Source: an uncultured Prevotella sp.
GTDB lineage: Bacteria; Bacteroidota; Bacteroidia; Bacteroidales; Bacteroidaceae
Length of the DNA: 40,165 bases
Direction: 5' to 3'
Assembly (NCBI GenBank): GCA_905235835.1
Contig: CAJONQ010000004.1
Span: forward strand, 1-40,165
A model generated the notes under the pieces. That model worked only from the letters and a program-made list of their open reading frames with translations, was not told the DNA's origin and did not search any database. Within the stretch, counting starts at the first letter, position 1. The number at the start of each line of letters is the position of its first letter. Both the position numbers and the translations under genes were made by a program. Shown here one piece after another: positions 15,232 through 24,212 of the stretch.

Positions 15232-16575
15232 ATGATGGACTGGAATAAACTCATTTCAAACAAGCGATTAGGTCAAGAATTCCGTCACTCGAAGCCACAT
15301 GACGACCGCACAGAGTTCAAGCGTGACTATGACCGACTCATTTTCTCGGCACCTTTCCGCCGACTGCAAAACAAGACACAGGTTTTCCCTTTGCCTGGCA
15401 GTATTTTCGTGCATAACAGGCTGACACACTCTTTGGAAGTTGCCAGTGTGGGTATGTCTTTGGGTAATGACGTAGCACATCGTATCATCGGGGAGAAGCA
15501 TCCTGAACTAAAAGATACCATGTTAGAGCAGATTGGACAGATAGTCAGTACCGCATGTCTTGCCCACGACTTAGGAAATCCACCTTTTGGTCACAGTGGC
15601 GAGAAAGCGATACAGACATTCTTCACCGAAGGACCTGGCAGTTTCCTAAAGGAGAAGGTGAGTCCTGCCTTTTGGGATGACATCACACACTTTGAGGGAA
15701 ACGCTAATGCCTTCCGCCTACTCACCCATCAGTTTAAAGGCAGACGACCTGGTGGTTTTGTGATGACATACAGCACTCTCGCCAGTATTGTCAAATACCC
15801 TTTTGCCTCCTCTGCAGCCAGCAAGAAAGGTAAGTTCGGCTTCTTCCATTCTGAGCAGGATTTCTATCAGAGGATTGCCGATGAAATGGAAATTATCCGT
15901 CTCTCCAAAGAAGGAGAGCCTCTTCGATATGTTCGCCATCCATTAGTATATTTAGTGGAGGCAGCAGATGACATCTGCTATGAGATTATGGATTTGGAAG
16001 ATGCTCATAAGTTAAAAATTCTCTCTTATGCGGAGACCGAAAAGCTATTGCTCAGTTTCTTCAACGAGGAAGAAAAAGCACGAATTCAACGGAGAATTTC
16101 AGAGGAAGGTGTGCTTGACCCCAACGAAATGGTAGTTTATATGCGTGCTTGTGTGATTGGAAAGTTGGAAAGTGAGTGTGTAAATACTTTTATCAAACAC
16201 GAAGAAGATATTCTGAACGGTTCTTTTACTGGCAGTCTCATCAGTCACATTAACGAATTACAAGCAAAAGCGTATGAGGATTGCTCCAAATTATCAGTAG
16301 AGCGCATTTATCAGAGTCGGCCCGTGCTCGATGTAGAACTTTCTGGTTACAAGATCATGGAGACTTTGATGGAGCAGATGACTGAGGCGGTTATACATCC
16401 TAACCGTTTCTACTCCAAGCAACTAATAGACCGCGTATCCAGTCAGTACGACATCAAGGCTAAAGATTTAGAGACCCGTATCATGGCAATGATAGACTAC
16501 ATTGCTGGAATGACAGACGTTTATGCGCTGGATGTCTACCAAAAGATGAACGGCATATCACTGCCTATCGTATAG
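15232..16575 (+). CDS. dgt: Deoxyguanosinetriphosphate triphosphohydrolase (HD domain)
   Basis: 447 residues. dGTPase family: hydrolyses dGTP (or other dNTPs in related enzymes) to the nucleoside and triphosphate. The N-terminal FSAPFRRLQNKTQVFPL is the family's conserved opening. HD-site metal ligands are His66 (NRLTHSLEV), His112-Asp113 (AHDLGNPPFGHSGE) and an Asp in EAADDICYE (246/247). Start: ATGATG at 15232; the second ATG at 15235 is equally likely and matters because the predicted transcript start is within a few bases. Divergent from dut, so two nucleotide-pool enzymes share one intergenic region. The stop lies 6 bp from the end of the convergent glsB gene. Confidence 0.94.
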   Translation: MMDWNKLISNKRLGQEFRHSKPHDDRTEFKRDYDRLIFSAPFRRLQNKTQVFPLPGSIFVHNRLTHSLEVASVGMSLGNDVAHRIIGEKHPELKDTMLEQIGQIVSTACLAHDLGNPPFGHSGEKAIQTFFTEGPGSFLKEKVSPAFWDDITHFEGNANAFRLLTHQFKGRRPGGFVMTYSTLASIVKYPFASSAASKKGKFGFFHSEQDFYQRIADEMEIIRLSKEGEPLRYVRHPLVYLVEAADDICYEIMDLEDAHKLKILSYAETEKLLLSFFNEEEKARIQRRISEEGVLDPNEMVVYMRACVIGKLESECVNTFIKHEEDILNGSFTGSLISHINELQAKAYEDCSKLSVERIYQSRPVLDVELSGYKIMETLMEQMTEAVIHPNRFYSKQLIDRVSSQYDIKAKDLETRIMAMIDYIAGMTDVYALDVYQKMNGISLPIV

Positions 16576-16581
16576 CCATCA

Positions 16582-17571
16582 TTATTTCTCTTTATATATA
16601 ACTTTATTGGCTCCAGAGGTGATCTTCAACTCGTCACGATGCATATCAATAAAGGTATCAATATGTCGTTTACGTTTTTCCTCAAAAATCTCGTCAATAG
16701 CTATTAAGATGCCCGTTTCTTCCACATCACCAAAACCGTAATTAATAGCTGTTCCGAAGAGCTTCATTGTTGGAGAGAGACCCATGTATGCATTTACCAA
16801 TGGAGGAATATTGTAGCCCAACTTACGAATCTCCCTATTCAAAATACGATAATCTTCCTTAAAAGAATTCATACAGAAAAGTCTCTCCAACTCGGCTTCA
16901 TCAGTTTCAATAATAAGCGGTTTCATCGGAATGATAAGCTTTTCTTTGTCATCAAAATACTTCTTGAGGAAATAGAGAATCATATCACGTCCTTTACGGA
17001 TATAGGAAGGATACATGGTCATCTTACCAAAATAATAGCGCACATTAGGGCGAATGACCGTAATCGCCCCCAATCCGTCCCAAAGATTATCCAGGGCAAA
17101 TAGGCTTTTAGCACCCATGCGAGAAGATTGATAAGGCAAGGATACAAAAGAGCGCCCCAGCTCTGCAGTATAAGGTGCGTATTCCTTGATAAACTTCTCA
17201 GAGAAATGGAACATATGGCTCGTAGCAAGAATAGGTTGACCTTTATCATCATACTCCCAATCAGTACCTAACAGATACCGATAACCACCAATAATCTCTT
17301 CTGCTTCTGGATTCCATACAATCAACTGCTTATAACAATTGTCACAAAGATCAAACTCATCGAGATCCAACTCTTTGCCAGTACCACCGCCAGCCTCACG
17401 AAAGACAATCTCACGTAAGCGGCCTATCTCCCTTAATACGTTAGGAGCGTTATGCGCTGTTACCACATAAATCTCATTATTGCTCTTGTTAGTCAAACGC
17501 AACTGCTTGCCTGACGTTAATTCGCTCTTGAGCAATTCTTTGTCAATCGGCTGGATGATTTCCTGTTCCAT
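16582..17571 (-). CDS. glsB: Glycine lipid N-acyltransferase GlsB-like (GNAT/OlsB family)
   Basis: 329 residues, cytoplasmic or membrane-peripheral. The core resembles the OlsB/hemolysin-type GNAT group: REIGRLREIVFREAGGGTGKELDLDEFD (about 47-74), IGGYRYLLG (93-101) and AELGRSFVSLPYQ (about 135-147). In Bacteroides, a GNAT protein of this kind (GlsB) joins a 3-hydroxy fatty acyl chain to glycine, and the adjacent PlsC-like GlsA adds the second chain to make glycine lipids. That exact pairing is seen here: the acyltransferase gene at 17587-18414 lies 15 bp upstream on the same strand. Alternative: an ornithine-lipid OlsB acting on another amino acid. Family firm, substrate by analogy. Confidence 0.82.
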   Translation of the reverse strand: MEQEIIQPIDKELLKSELTSGKQLRLTNKSNNEIYVVTAHNAPNVLREIGRLREIVFREAGGGTGKELDLDEFDLCDNCYKQLIVWNPEAEEIIGGYRYLLGTDWEYDDKGQPILATSHMFHFSEKFIKEYAPYTAELGRSFVSLPYQSSRMGAKSLFALDNLWDGLGAITVIRPNVRYYFGKMTMYPSYIRKGRDMILYFLKKYFDDKEKLIIPMKPLIIETDEAELERLFCMNSFKEDYRILNREIRKLGYNIPPLVNAYMGLSPTMKLFGTAINYGFGDVEETGILIAIDEIFEEKRKRHIDTFIDMHRDELKITSGANKVIYKEK

Positions 17572-17586
17572 TTTATTACTGGTTGT

Positions 17587-18414
17587 TTAGAGTTCGTAGA
17601 CTTTGTCTTGCACAAATTTAGCCCATTCTAACGGTGTCTTACTATGATCGAAGGTCTGCCAAGGTATCGGTTTACCTATCTTGACTTCAAAGGTCTTTCC
17701 CACATTTTTATACATCTCATCCACCAAATAAAGCATCGCTAAATTAAATGGTAGGAATTTGTCCGAAAAATTGGCTAAACGATAAAAGAACTTAGAATTC
17801 TGTCCACTAAAATGAATGGGAACAATATCACGTTGATACTCCACACTTTTAGTGATAAAAGTCTTAGACCAAGGTATATCTCGAATACTACCGTCACTCT
17901 GTTTGCGCGAGCAGAGACCAGCAGGGTACATCAGCAGATGGTTGCCACTCTCAAAGCCCGCCTTCACCATGGCAGGTAAGTTACGACTCTGTTTCCCTGT
18001 CTTATTGATAGGAATACATAATGGAGCAAGTCCGGGAAGGTTCATGAGGAGATCATTCACCAAATAACGAAAACGGCTGTCATAGTGACGACCGATAATG
18101 GCACCCAAAGCGACACCGTCTTCTCCCCCTAACGGATGGTTCGACACAAACGTATACAAGCATCCGTCGTTTTTGTCAGGCAAATTTTCCTTACCTTCAA
18201 TTTTAAGTGTCATCTGAAGATATTCCACACAAGCCTCCAACCATTCAGTGCCAATTTTATCACGACTCTCCCAAAGGAAAGCGTTTACCTCATCTTGATG
18301 GATGGTACGCTTGAGCCACGAAACAAGAAATGAAGGAATCCATTTAGCTTTGGGGCCCATCTTACTCCTCAGAATTTCATCGATATCAATCGTCTTTTCT
18401 GTGATTTTTTCCAT
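17587..18414 (-). CDS. glsA: Glycine lipid O-acyltransferase GlsA-like (PlsC family)
   Basis: 275 residues. Family marks: NHPLGGEDG (92-100), the His/Asp acyltransferase motif in the one-residue-longer spacing typical of this OlsA/GlsA branch, and MYPAGLCSRK (162-171) in place of the usual FPEGTRS block. It should acylate the hydroxyl of the N-acyl glycine made by GlsB at the inner membrane. Start chosen at 18414 (MEKITEK): the frame is open to 18546, but that 44-residue extension is AT-rich and overlaps a likely -7 box (18442-18449). First gene of the glsA-glsB pair and divergent from mraZ; a single MraZ-box-like sequence in the shared region faces this gene. Confidence 0.8.
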   Translation of the reverse strand: MEKITEKTIDIDEILRSKMGPKAKWIPSFLVSWLKRTIHQDEVNAFLWESRDKIGTEWLEACVEYLQMTLKIEGKENLPDKNDGCLYTFVSNHPLGGEDGVALGAIIGRHYDSRFRYLVNDLLMNLPGLAPLCIPINKTGKQSRNLPAMVKAGFESGNHLLMYPAGLCSRKQSDGSIRDIPWSKTFITKSVEYQRDIVPIHFSGQNSKFFYRLANFSDKFLPFNLAMLYLVDEMYKNVGKTFEVKIGKPIPWQTFDHSKTPLEWAKFVQDKVYEL

Positions 18415-18441
18415 TTCTCTCACATATCTACTAACAGTTTG

Positions 18442-18449
18442 CAAAAATA
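18442..18449 (-). promoter_or_regulatory. Probable -7 box for glsA
   Basis: TATTTTTG on the minus strand fits TAnnTTTG and lies 27 bp upstream of the chosen ATG at 18414. The -33 element is unclear. Its position argues against the longer glsA start. Confidence 0.4.
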
Positions 18450-18639
18450 ACAAATTTGTTTGAGAAAAATGCACTTTTAACAAAAAATGTGCAAACTTCG
18501 CCAAATAACATAGAATTTCCCTTAAAAACTTCTTTATGATTTTCATTCCTCCCCACTTTTTAGTAAGTACGTAAAATGTTGTATATCAATAAAATATAAA
18601 TCACGCGCCGTTTTTTAAGGAATATTCACTAAAATAAAG

Positions 18640-18664
18640 TGGGGAAATGTGGAGAATTGTGGAG
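18640..18664 (+). promoter_or_regulatory. MraZ operator: three TGGRG direct repeats
   Basis: TGGGG (18640-18644), TGGAG (18650-18654) and TGGAG (18660-18664) are spaced exactly 10 bp apart, separated by 5 bp each. This is the arrangement known for MraZ binding sites, TGGGN repeats with 5-bp spacers. The repeats lie just upstream of the mraZ -7 box (18674-18681), so bound MraZ would cover the -33 region and repress its own cluster. Confidence 0.75.
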
Positions 18665-18673
18665 GAAAATGAT

Positions 18674-18681
18674 TAATTTTG
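18674..18681 (+). promoter_or_regulatory. -7 box of the dcw cluster promoter (PmraZ)
   Basis: TAATTTTG matches TAnnTTTG, 31 bp upstream of the mraZ ATG. The -33 position (about 18650-18654) is occupied by the second MraZ repeat and has no TTTG. Confidence 0.6.
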
Positions 18682-18712
18682 CAACCGACATTATAATTAT
18701 AAAGAAGTACGC

Positions 18713-19162
18713 ATGCGATTTTTAGGTAATATTGAAGCAAAAATGGACACCAAAGGCCGTGCCTTTCTACCCGCCACCTTCCGCAAAATACTGCAAGCAG
18801 GTGGGGAAGAAGGACTCGTTCTTCGCAAAGATGTCTTCCAGCCATGTCTTGTACTTTATCCCGAATCCGTTTGGAATGAGCAGATGGACACAATGAGACA
18901 GCGTCTGAACAGATGGAACAAACAACACCAACAAGTATTCCGCCAGTTCGTCAGCGAGGTAGAGATTATCAGTCTTGACGGAAACGGTCGGTTTCTGATA
19001 CCCAAGCGGTATCAGCGCATGGCAGCCATAGAGCAAGACATTAAATTTGTTGGCATGGGTGACACCATCGAGATATGGGGTGTCCAAAAAGCCGAAGAAC
19101 AGCAGATGACACCAGAGGAATTCAGTAGCTCATTGGAAGAACTTATGGGTGTTGAAGAATAA
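18713..19162 (+). CDS. mraZ: Transcriptional regulator MraZ
   Basis: 149 residues with two tandem AbrB-like half-domains. The DNA-contact motif DxxxR occurs twice: Asp12-Arg16 in MDTKGRAFLP and Asp89-Arg93 in LDGNGRFLIPKRY. MraZ forms a ring that binds short direct repeats upstream of its own gene and represses the division and cell-wall cluster. Those repeats are present at 18640-18664. First gene of the dcw cluster, 9 bp before rsmH. The two domains are joined by a basic helix (MRQRLNRWNKQHQQVFRQF, 61-79). Confidence 0.96.
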   Translation: MRFLGNIEAKMDTKGRAFLPATFRKILQAGGEEGLVLRKDVFQPCLVLYPESVWNEQMDTMRQRLNRWNKQHQQVFRQFVSEVEIISLDGNGRFLIPKRYQRMAAIEQDIKFVGMGDTIEIWGVQKAEEQQMTPEEFSSSLEELMGVEE

Positions 19163-19171
19163 AAAGAAAAG

Positions 19172-20083
19172 ATGAAGACTGCAGAGACATATCACGTACC
19201 AGTACTCCTTCAAGAGAGTATCGACGGACTTGCCATCAAGCCCGAAGGCATCTATGTAGATGTCACTTTCGGAGGTGGCGGACATAGTCGGGAGATCCTC
19301 TCCAGACTGGGTTTAAAAGGACATCTCTACAGTTTCGACCAAGATGCTGATGCAGAGGACAATATCATCAACGATAAGCGTTTCACTTTCGTACGTAGTA
19401 ATTTCAGATACCTTCGCAATTGGATGCAATATTACCAGATAGAGCAGATTGACGGATTGTTAGCTGATCTTGGAGTCTCCTCTCACCACTTCGATGACGA
19501 GACCAGAGGATTCTCTTTCCGTTTTGACGCTCCTCTTGACATGCGTATGAACAAGAGAGCAGGCAAGACTGCAGCTGATGTCGTTAACGAATACGATGAG
19601 GTGAAGTTAGCGGACGTATTCTACATCTATGGAGAAATGAAAAACTCACGTCGCATTGCCAATGCGATCGACACATACAGGAAGCAAAAGCGCATAGAAA
19701 CAACAGGTGATTTAATAGCTGCCACAGAGAAATTAATGCGCACTGAGAAAGAGAAAAAAGACCTGGCAAGACTATTTCAGGCCTTACGTATAGAGGTCAA
19801 CCATGAGATGGATGCCTTACGTGATATGCTTAATGGCGCAAGTCTTTTACTAAAAAAAGGAGGACGACTCAGTGTCATCACCTATCATTCTTTGGAGGAC
19901 CGCATCGTAAAAAACGTGATGAAGGCAGGGAATGCAGAGGGAAAAATCGAACAAGATTTTTTCGGACGTATATCCAGTCCTTTCCGGATCGTAAACAACA
20001 AAGTTATCACTCCTCAAGAAAACGAACTACACAACAACCCACGTAGCAGGAGTGCCAAACTCAGAATCGCTGAAAAAATATAA
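19172..20083 (+). CDS. rsmH: 16S rRNA (cytosine-1402-N4)-methyltransferase
   Basis: 303 residues, normal length. It adds the N4-methyl group to C1402 in the ribosomal P site using S-adenosylmethionine. The SAM-binding motif is VDVTFGGGGHS (29-39). Other family marks are DGLLADLGVSSHHFD (about 94-108), RGFSFRFDAPLDMRM (about 112-126) and the C-terminal SVITYHSLEDRIVKN and NPRSRSAKLR. It sits second in the dcw cluster with 9 bp before and 8 bp after, as in most bacteria. Confidence 0.97.
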   Translation: MKTAETYHVPVLLQESIDGLAIKPEGIYVDVTFGGGGHSREILSRLGLKGHLYSFDQDADAEDNIINDKRFTFVRSNFRYLRNWMQYYQIEQIDGLLADLGVSSHHFDDETRGFSFRFDAPLDMRMNKRAGKTAADVVNEYDEVKLADVFYIYGEMKNSRRIANAIDTYRKQKRIETTGDLIAATEKLMRTEKEKKDLARLFQALRIEVNHEMDALRDMLNGASLLLKKGGRLSVITYHSLEDRIVKNVMKAGNAEGKIEQDFFGRISSPFRIVNNKVITPQENELHNNPRSRSAKLRIAEKI

Positions 20084-20091
20084 GAAAAAGC

Positions 20092-20574
20092 ATGGAAGGA
20101 AAAGAAGCACAAGAGCTCAGCAACCAAGAACAATTCATCGAACAAGACGAGGAATTTGTTGGGCAGCAAGAACCTGACAATAGTGAGAAAGTGTTGCAAG
20201 AGACCATCAAGAAAATCAAGGAGACAGCTAGTGAAGAAGACCCAAGACCTTCTCAGCAAGTCAATCTCCGTACGATACTTGGTGGGGATATTCTTACTGC
20301 AGAGATGGTTCGCTCACAAATCTGGCTGTTTGTACTGATTGTGGCTTTCACCATTGTTTATGTAGCTTTCCGCTATCAATGCCAACAAGACATGCAAGCT
20401 ATCGATAGGCTTGAGACACAACTGAAAGACGCTAAGAACAAGGCACTTGCAGCCTCCAGTACGCTCACTGAGAAATGCCGCGAGAGTCACGTGCTTGATA
20501 TATTAAAACAAAACAAGGACTCGTTGCTGCATATTGCAGACCAGCCTCCTTATATAATACAAGTTCCAGAATAA
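20092..20574 (+). CDS. ftsL: FtsL-like division protein
   Basis: 160 residues, identified mostly by shape and position between rsmH and ftsI. A long acidic cytoplasmic N-terminus (1-70) is followed by one membrane helix (about 76-93, SQIWLFVLIVAFTIVYVAF), then a short coiled coil (QAIDRLETQLKDAKNKAL) and a small periplasmic tail. FtsL proteins bridge FtsQ/DivIC to FtsI and FtsW at the septum. The cytoplasmic part is longer than in E. coli FtsL. Sequence similarity is too weak for proof on its own, but topology and location agree. Confidence 0.85.
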   Translation: MEGKEAQELSNQEQFIEQDEEFVGQQEPDNSEKVLQETIKKIKETASEEDPRPSQQVNLRTILGGDILTAEMVRSQIWLFVLIVAFTIVYVAFRYQCQQDMQAIDRLETQLKDAKNKALAASSTLTEKCRESHVLDILKQNKDSLLHIADQPPYIIQVPE

Positions 20575-20583
20575 AAGACCGCC

Positions 20584-22731
20584 ATGAGTAAATTCGACAA
20601 TGACAAAGTAATGCCGCGCTACATGGCTATTGCTGTAGTGCTCACTATTGTTGGTCTTGCCGTCATCGGCAAAGCCTTCTATATCATGACGGCAAAAAAA
20701 CAATACTGGACTGATGTCGCAGACCGCCTGAAGCGTGATAGTGTCAGTGTGAAGCCCAAACGTGGAAACATTCTCAGCTGCGATGGACAGCTGATGGCAA
20801 GCTCCATCCCAGAGTATAAGATTTTTATGGACTTCAAAGCTGGCGGTGAAGAGAAGGACTCTATCTGGCAAGAGAAAGTAGACTCCATCTGCATGGGGCT
20901 TCATGAGATATTCCCCCAGAAGACTGCCGAGGAATTCAAGAAGCACTTAGAGGAAGGACATGAAAAGATGTCACAGCACTGGTCTATCTGGCCTCGCCGT
21001 ATCGACTATAATACCTATACAGAAGTAAAGCAACTTCCCCTATTCCGTCTTCCTAAATATAAGAGTGGTTTCCACGAGGAAGAGTTTAATGCCCGTCGTC
21101 GTCCCTTCGGCTCTTTGGGTGAACGCACCATTGGTTCTATGTTCGGTGCCAAAGACAGTGCTCGTCTGGGACTGGAGTTGGCGTTCGACTCTATCCTACG
21201 CGGTACTCCAGGACTCACCAACCGTCGTAAGATTCTCAATAAATACATGAACATCCCTGTAACGATGCCTATTGATGGTTGTGATATCGTGACAACGATT
21301 GATGTAAACATGCAAGACCTTGCGGAACGAGCTGTTATTGAGGAGTTGAAATTTATTGGTGGAGACCTCGGTGTCGCCATCCTTATGGAAGTAGAGACAG
21401 GTGACATCAAAGCCATTGTTAACATGACCCGCTGTCCAGATGGAGAATATCGTGAAGTGAAAAACAATGCTGTTGCCGATCTCCGCGAACCAGGCTCCGT
21501 ATTCAAGACTGCCTCTATATTGGTAGCACTTGACGATGGTGTTGTTGACACAACCTACCGAGTGGAAACGGGATGTGGTATCTGGAACATGCACGGTAGG
21601 GACATGAAGGACCACAACTGGCGACGTGGTGGATATGGGAACATCTCTTTACCCCGCATTTTGGAAGTGAGCTCCAACATCGGTGTGAGTCGTATCATAG
21701 ACGAGAAATATGGCAGTAAACCCGAAAGATTTATTGAGGGTATCTACCGAACAGGATTAGCTGCAGACCTCAAACTCCCTATCAAGGGTTATGCACGTCC
21801 TCATATCCGCATGCCGGAAAAAGACAAATACGGACATTGGACGAACTGGAGCAAGACAGCTCTACCTTGGATGTCCATTGGTTATGAAACACAAATTCCG
21901 CCGATTTCAACGGTAACCTTCTATAATGCCATTGCAAATGATGGTATCATGATGAGACCTCGATTTGTCAAGAGCGTCATGAAAGATGGGAAAGTAGTGG
22001 CTGAGTTCCCACCAGAGAAAGTCATGGAACGAAGAATCGCTAAACCACAAACGATCAAGACGATGCAGACTATCCTAGAACATGTAGTGAGCCAAGGACT
22101 TGGAAGAAAAGCAGGTTCACGAATGTTCAAGGTGGCAGGTAAGACTGGTACCGCACAGATTGCTGAAGGTGGCGGATATAAGACTGGTATTGTCAAATAC
22201 TGGTTGTCATTCGCAGGATATTTCCCAGCAGACAATCCTCGTTATACCTGTATTGTCTGTCTGAAGAAATCCGGTTTACCAGCATCTGGCGGTGGCATGA
22301 GTGGTGTCGTATTCCACCATATCTCTGAGGGTGTCATGGCTCGCAACTTGAAATTAAAAGTTCAAGACGCTCACGATACTACCTCCATCGTCATCCCAGA
22401 TGTCAAGAATGGCAATATCATGGATGCCAACTATGTCTTAAATCATTTAGGCATCAAGACCAACAAGAGCTGGGAAGGTTCTTATGCTAATGGTAACCCC
22501 ATATGGGGTAAAGCCGAGCGTCAGTCTAGTCAGGTCGCTCTCCAGCAATTCCAAGTCAACAAGAACGTCACTCCCGACGTGATTGGCATGGGAGCAAAAG
22601 ATGCTATCTATCTGTTAGAGAGCTTAGGATTAAAAGTCAAACTGCATGGCAGAGGAAAAGTGAAGAGCCAAAGTTATGCGGCAGGGAAGTCTATCACACA
22701 GGGCAGTGAGTGTATTTTGAGTTTAGAATAA
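20584..22731 (+). CDS. ftsI: Septal peptidoglycan transpeptidase FtsI (PBP3) with PASTA domain
   Basis: 715 residues. One N-terminal membrane helix (about 12-34), a pedestal region starting VKPKRGNILSCDG (56-68), then the penicillin-binding domain with Ser305-Lys308 (PGSVFK), Ser363-x-Asn365 (SSN) and Lys520-Thr-Gly (KTGTAQ). It cross-links septal peptidoglycan with FtsW as its glycosyltransferase partner. The C-terminus (about 655-715, TPDVIGMGAKDAIYLLESLG onward) is a PASTA domain, which enterobacterial FtsI lacks; two segments of PASTA-like sequence may be present, the first from about 620. In the dcw cluster between ftsL and murE. Confidence 0.95.
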   Translation: MSKFDNDKVMPRYMAIAVVLTIVGLAVIGKAFYIMTAKKQYWTDVADRLKRDSVSVKPKRGNILSCDGQLMASSIPEYKIFMDFKAGGEEKDSIWQEKVDSICMGLHEIFPQKTAEEFKKHLEEGHEKMSQHWSIWPRRIDYNTYTEVKQLPLFRLPKYKSGFHEEEFNARRRPFGSLGERTIGSMFGAKDSARLGLELAFDSILRGTPGLTNRRKILNKYMNIPVTMPIDGCDIVTTIDVNMQDLAERAVIEELKFIGGDLGVAILMEVETGDIKAIVNMTRCPDGEYREVKNNAVADLREPGSVFKTASILVALDDGVVDTTYRVETGCGIWNMHGRDMKDHNWRRGGYGNISLPRILEVSSNIGVSRIIDEKYGSKPERFIEGIYRTGLAADLKLPIKGYARPHIRMPEKDKYGHWTNWSKTALPWMSIGYETQIPPISTVTFYNAIANDGIMMRPRFVKSVMKDGKVVAEFPPEKVMERRIAKPQTIKTMQTILEHVVSQGLGRKAGSRMFKVAGKTGTAQIAEGGGYKTGIVKYWLSFAGYFPADNPRYTCIVCLKKSGLPASGGGMSGVVFHHISEGVMARNLKLKVQDAHDTTSIVIPDVKNGNIMDANYVLNHLGIKTNKSWEGSYANGNPIWGKAERQSSQVALQQFQVNKNVTPDVIGMGAKDAIYLLESLGLKVKLHGRGKVKSQSYAAGKSITQGSECILSLE

Positions 22732-22749
22732 TATTTAAAAATAGATATC

Positions 22750-24207
22750 ATGAGACTAAGTGAACTGCTTAAATACGTCAAACCACTCCGTATCATCGGT
22801 GACGAGCAAATCGACATCACTGGTATTAACATTGATTCTCGCAAAATCGAGAAAGGACACTTGTTCGTTGCCATAAAAGGAACACAGACAGACGGACACA
22901 AGTTTATTCCAAAAGCATTAGAGCTGGGGGCTTCTGCTGTTTTATGTGAGGATCTTCCTGATGAGAAAGCTGAGGGAATAACGTATATACAGGTTACTTC
23001 TACGGAAAGTGCCGTGGGACCTGTAGCCACCGTTTTCTTTGGCGAACCTTCCAAAAAGCTGAAACTGGTTGGTGTCACAGGTACTAATGGTAAGACGACT
23101 ATAGCCACCTTATTATATAATATGTTTCGCAAGTTCGGACACAAATGCGGATTGCTCTCAACAGTCTGCAACTATATCGAGGAAGAAGCTATTCCTGCCG
23201 ACCATACGACACCCGACCCCATCGAATTAAACCGATTGTTAAATAAAATGGTTGAGGCAGGTTGTGAGTATGCCTTTATGGAATGTTCGAGCCATGCCAT
23301 TGCCCAGCAGCGCATAGGAGGGCTGCAGTTTGCTGGAGGGCTATTCACAAATCTGACGCGTGACCATTTAGACTACCATAAGACCTTTGAGAACTATCGT
23401 GATGCGAAGAAAGCGTTCTTCGATAGTCTTCCAAAGGATGCTTTTGCCATTACCAACGCAGATGACAAGAACGGTAGTGTGATGGTTCAGAACTGCAAGG
23501 CAAAAATCAAGACCTACTCCACTCGCACAATGGCTGATTTCCGTGCTCGCATCATTGAATGTCATTTTGAGGGTATGTATCTGGAGATAAACGGAAAGGA
23601 AGTGGGTGTACAGTTTATCGGCAAATTCAATGTCAGCAATTTGCTTGCTGTCTATGGCGCTGCCATCATGTTAGGCAAGAAGCAAGAGGATATCCTGTTG
23701 ATATTAAGCACCCTCAAGAGTGTGGCTGGACGGCTGGAGCCTATCCGCTCCAAAGAGGGAGTTACTGCCATTGTCGACTATGCCCACACTCCTGATGCGT
23801 TAGAGAATGTGCTGAATGCCATCCACGAGGTATTGGACGGTAAAGGCGGACAAGTCATTTCCGTCTGTGGTGCCGGAGGTAACAGAGACAAGGGTAAGCG
23901 TCCGTTGATGGCACAGGAAGCAGCCAAGCAAAGTGACCGGGTCATCATCACCAGTGACAATCCCCGTTTCGAGGAGCCGCAGGACATCATCAACGACATG
24001 CTGGCTGGTCTTAACACCCAACAGATGAAGAAGACCATCAGTATCACGGATCGTAAGGAAGCCATCCGCACAGCCTGTATGATGGCGCAGAAAGGGGATG
24101 TCATCCTCATTGCAGGAAAAGGGCATGAGGACTATCAGGAGATCAAGGGTGTCAAGCACCATTTTGACGATCGTGAGGTAGTACGTGAAATCTTTGAAAT
24201 CAATTAA
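22750..24207 (+). CDS. murE: UDP-MurNAc-tripeptide synthetase (meso-DAP-adding) MurE
   Basis: 485 residues. It adds the third peptide residue to UDP-MurNAc-L-Ala-D-Glu in the cytoplasm. ATP-binding P-loop GTNGKTT (111-117), metal and substrate residues in [12 protein letters not shown] (178-189), and the DNPR motif (403-406), which marks enzymes that use meso-diaminopimelate. C-terminal domain [14 protein letters not shown] (342-355) and [13 protein letters not shown] (373-385). It starts 18 bp after ftsI and stops 5 bp before mraY; the usual neighbour murF is not between them. Confidence 0.97.
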   Translation: MRLSELLKYVKPLRIIGDEQIDITGINIDSRKIEKGHLFVAIKGTQTDGHKFIPKALELGASAVLCEDLPDEKAEGITYIQVTSTESAVGPVATVFFGEPSKKLKLVGVTGTNGKTTIATLLYNMFRKFGHKCGLLSTVCNYIEEEAIPADHTTPDPIELNRLLNKMVEAGCEYAFMECSSHAIAQQRIGGLQFAGGLFTNLTRDHLDYHKTFENYRDAKKAFFDSLPKDAFAITNADDKNGSVMVQNCKAKIKTYSTRTMADFRARIIECHFEGMYLEINGKEVGVQFIGKFNVSNLLAVYGAAIMLGKKQEDILLILSTLKSVAGRLEPIRSKEGVTAIVDYAHTPDALENVLNAIHEVLDGKGGQVISVCGAGGNRDKGKRPLMAQEAAKQSDRVIITSDNPRFEEPQDIINDMLAGLNTQQMKKTISITDRKEAIRTACMMAQKGDVILIAGKGHEDYQEIKGVKHHFDDREVVREIFEIN

Positions 24208-24212
24208 CGCCT

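Noticed and set aside
18415-18546. N-terminal extension of glsA
   Set aside because: AT-rich, overlaps a likely -7 box, and the family N-terminus fits the start at 18414.
24208-24212. A lost murF between murE and mraY
   Set aside because: Only 5 bp separate the genes and there is no remnant; lack of murF here is normal for Bacteroidales, where it lies elsewhere.
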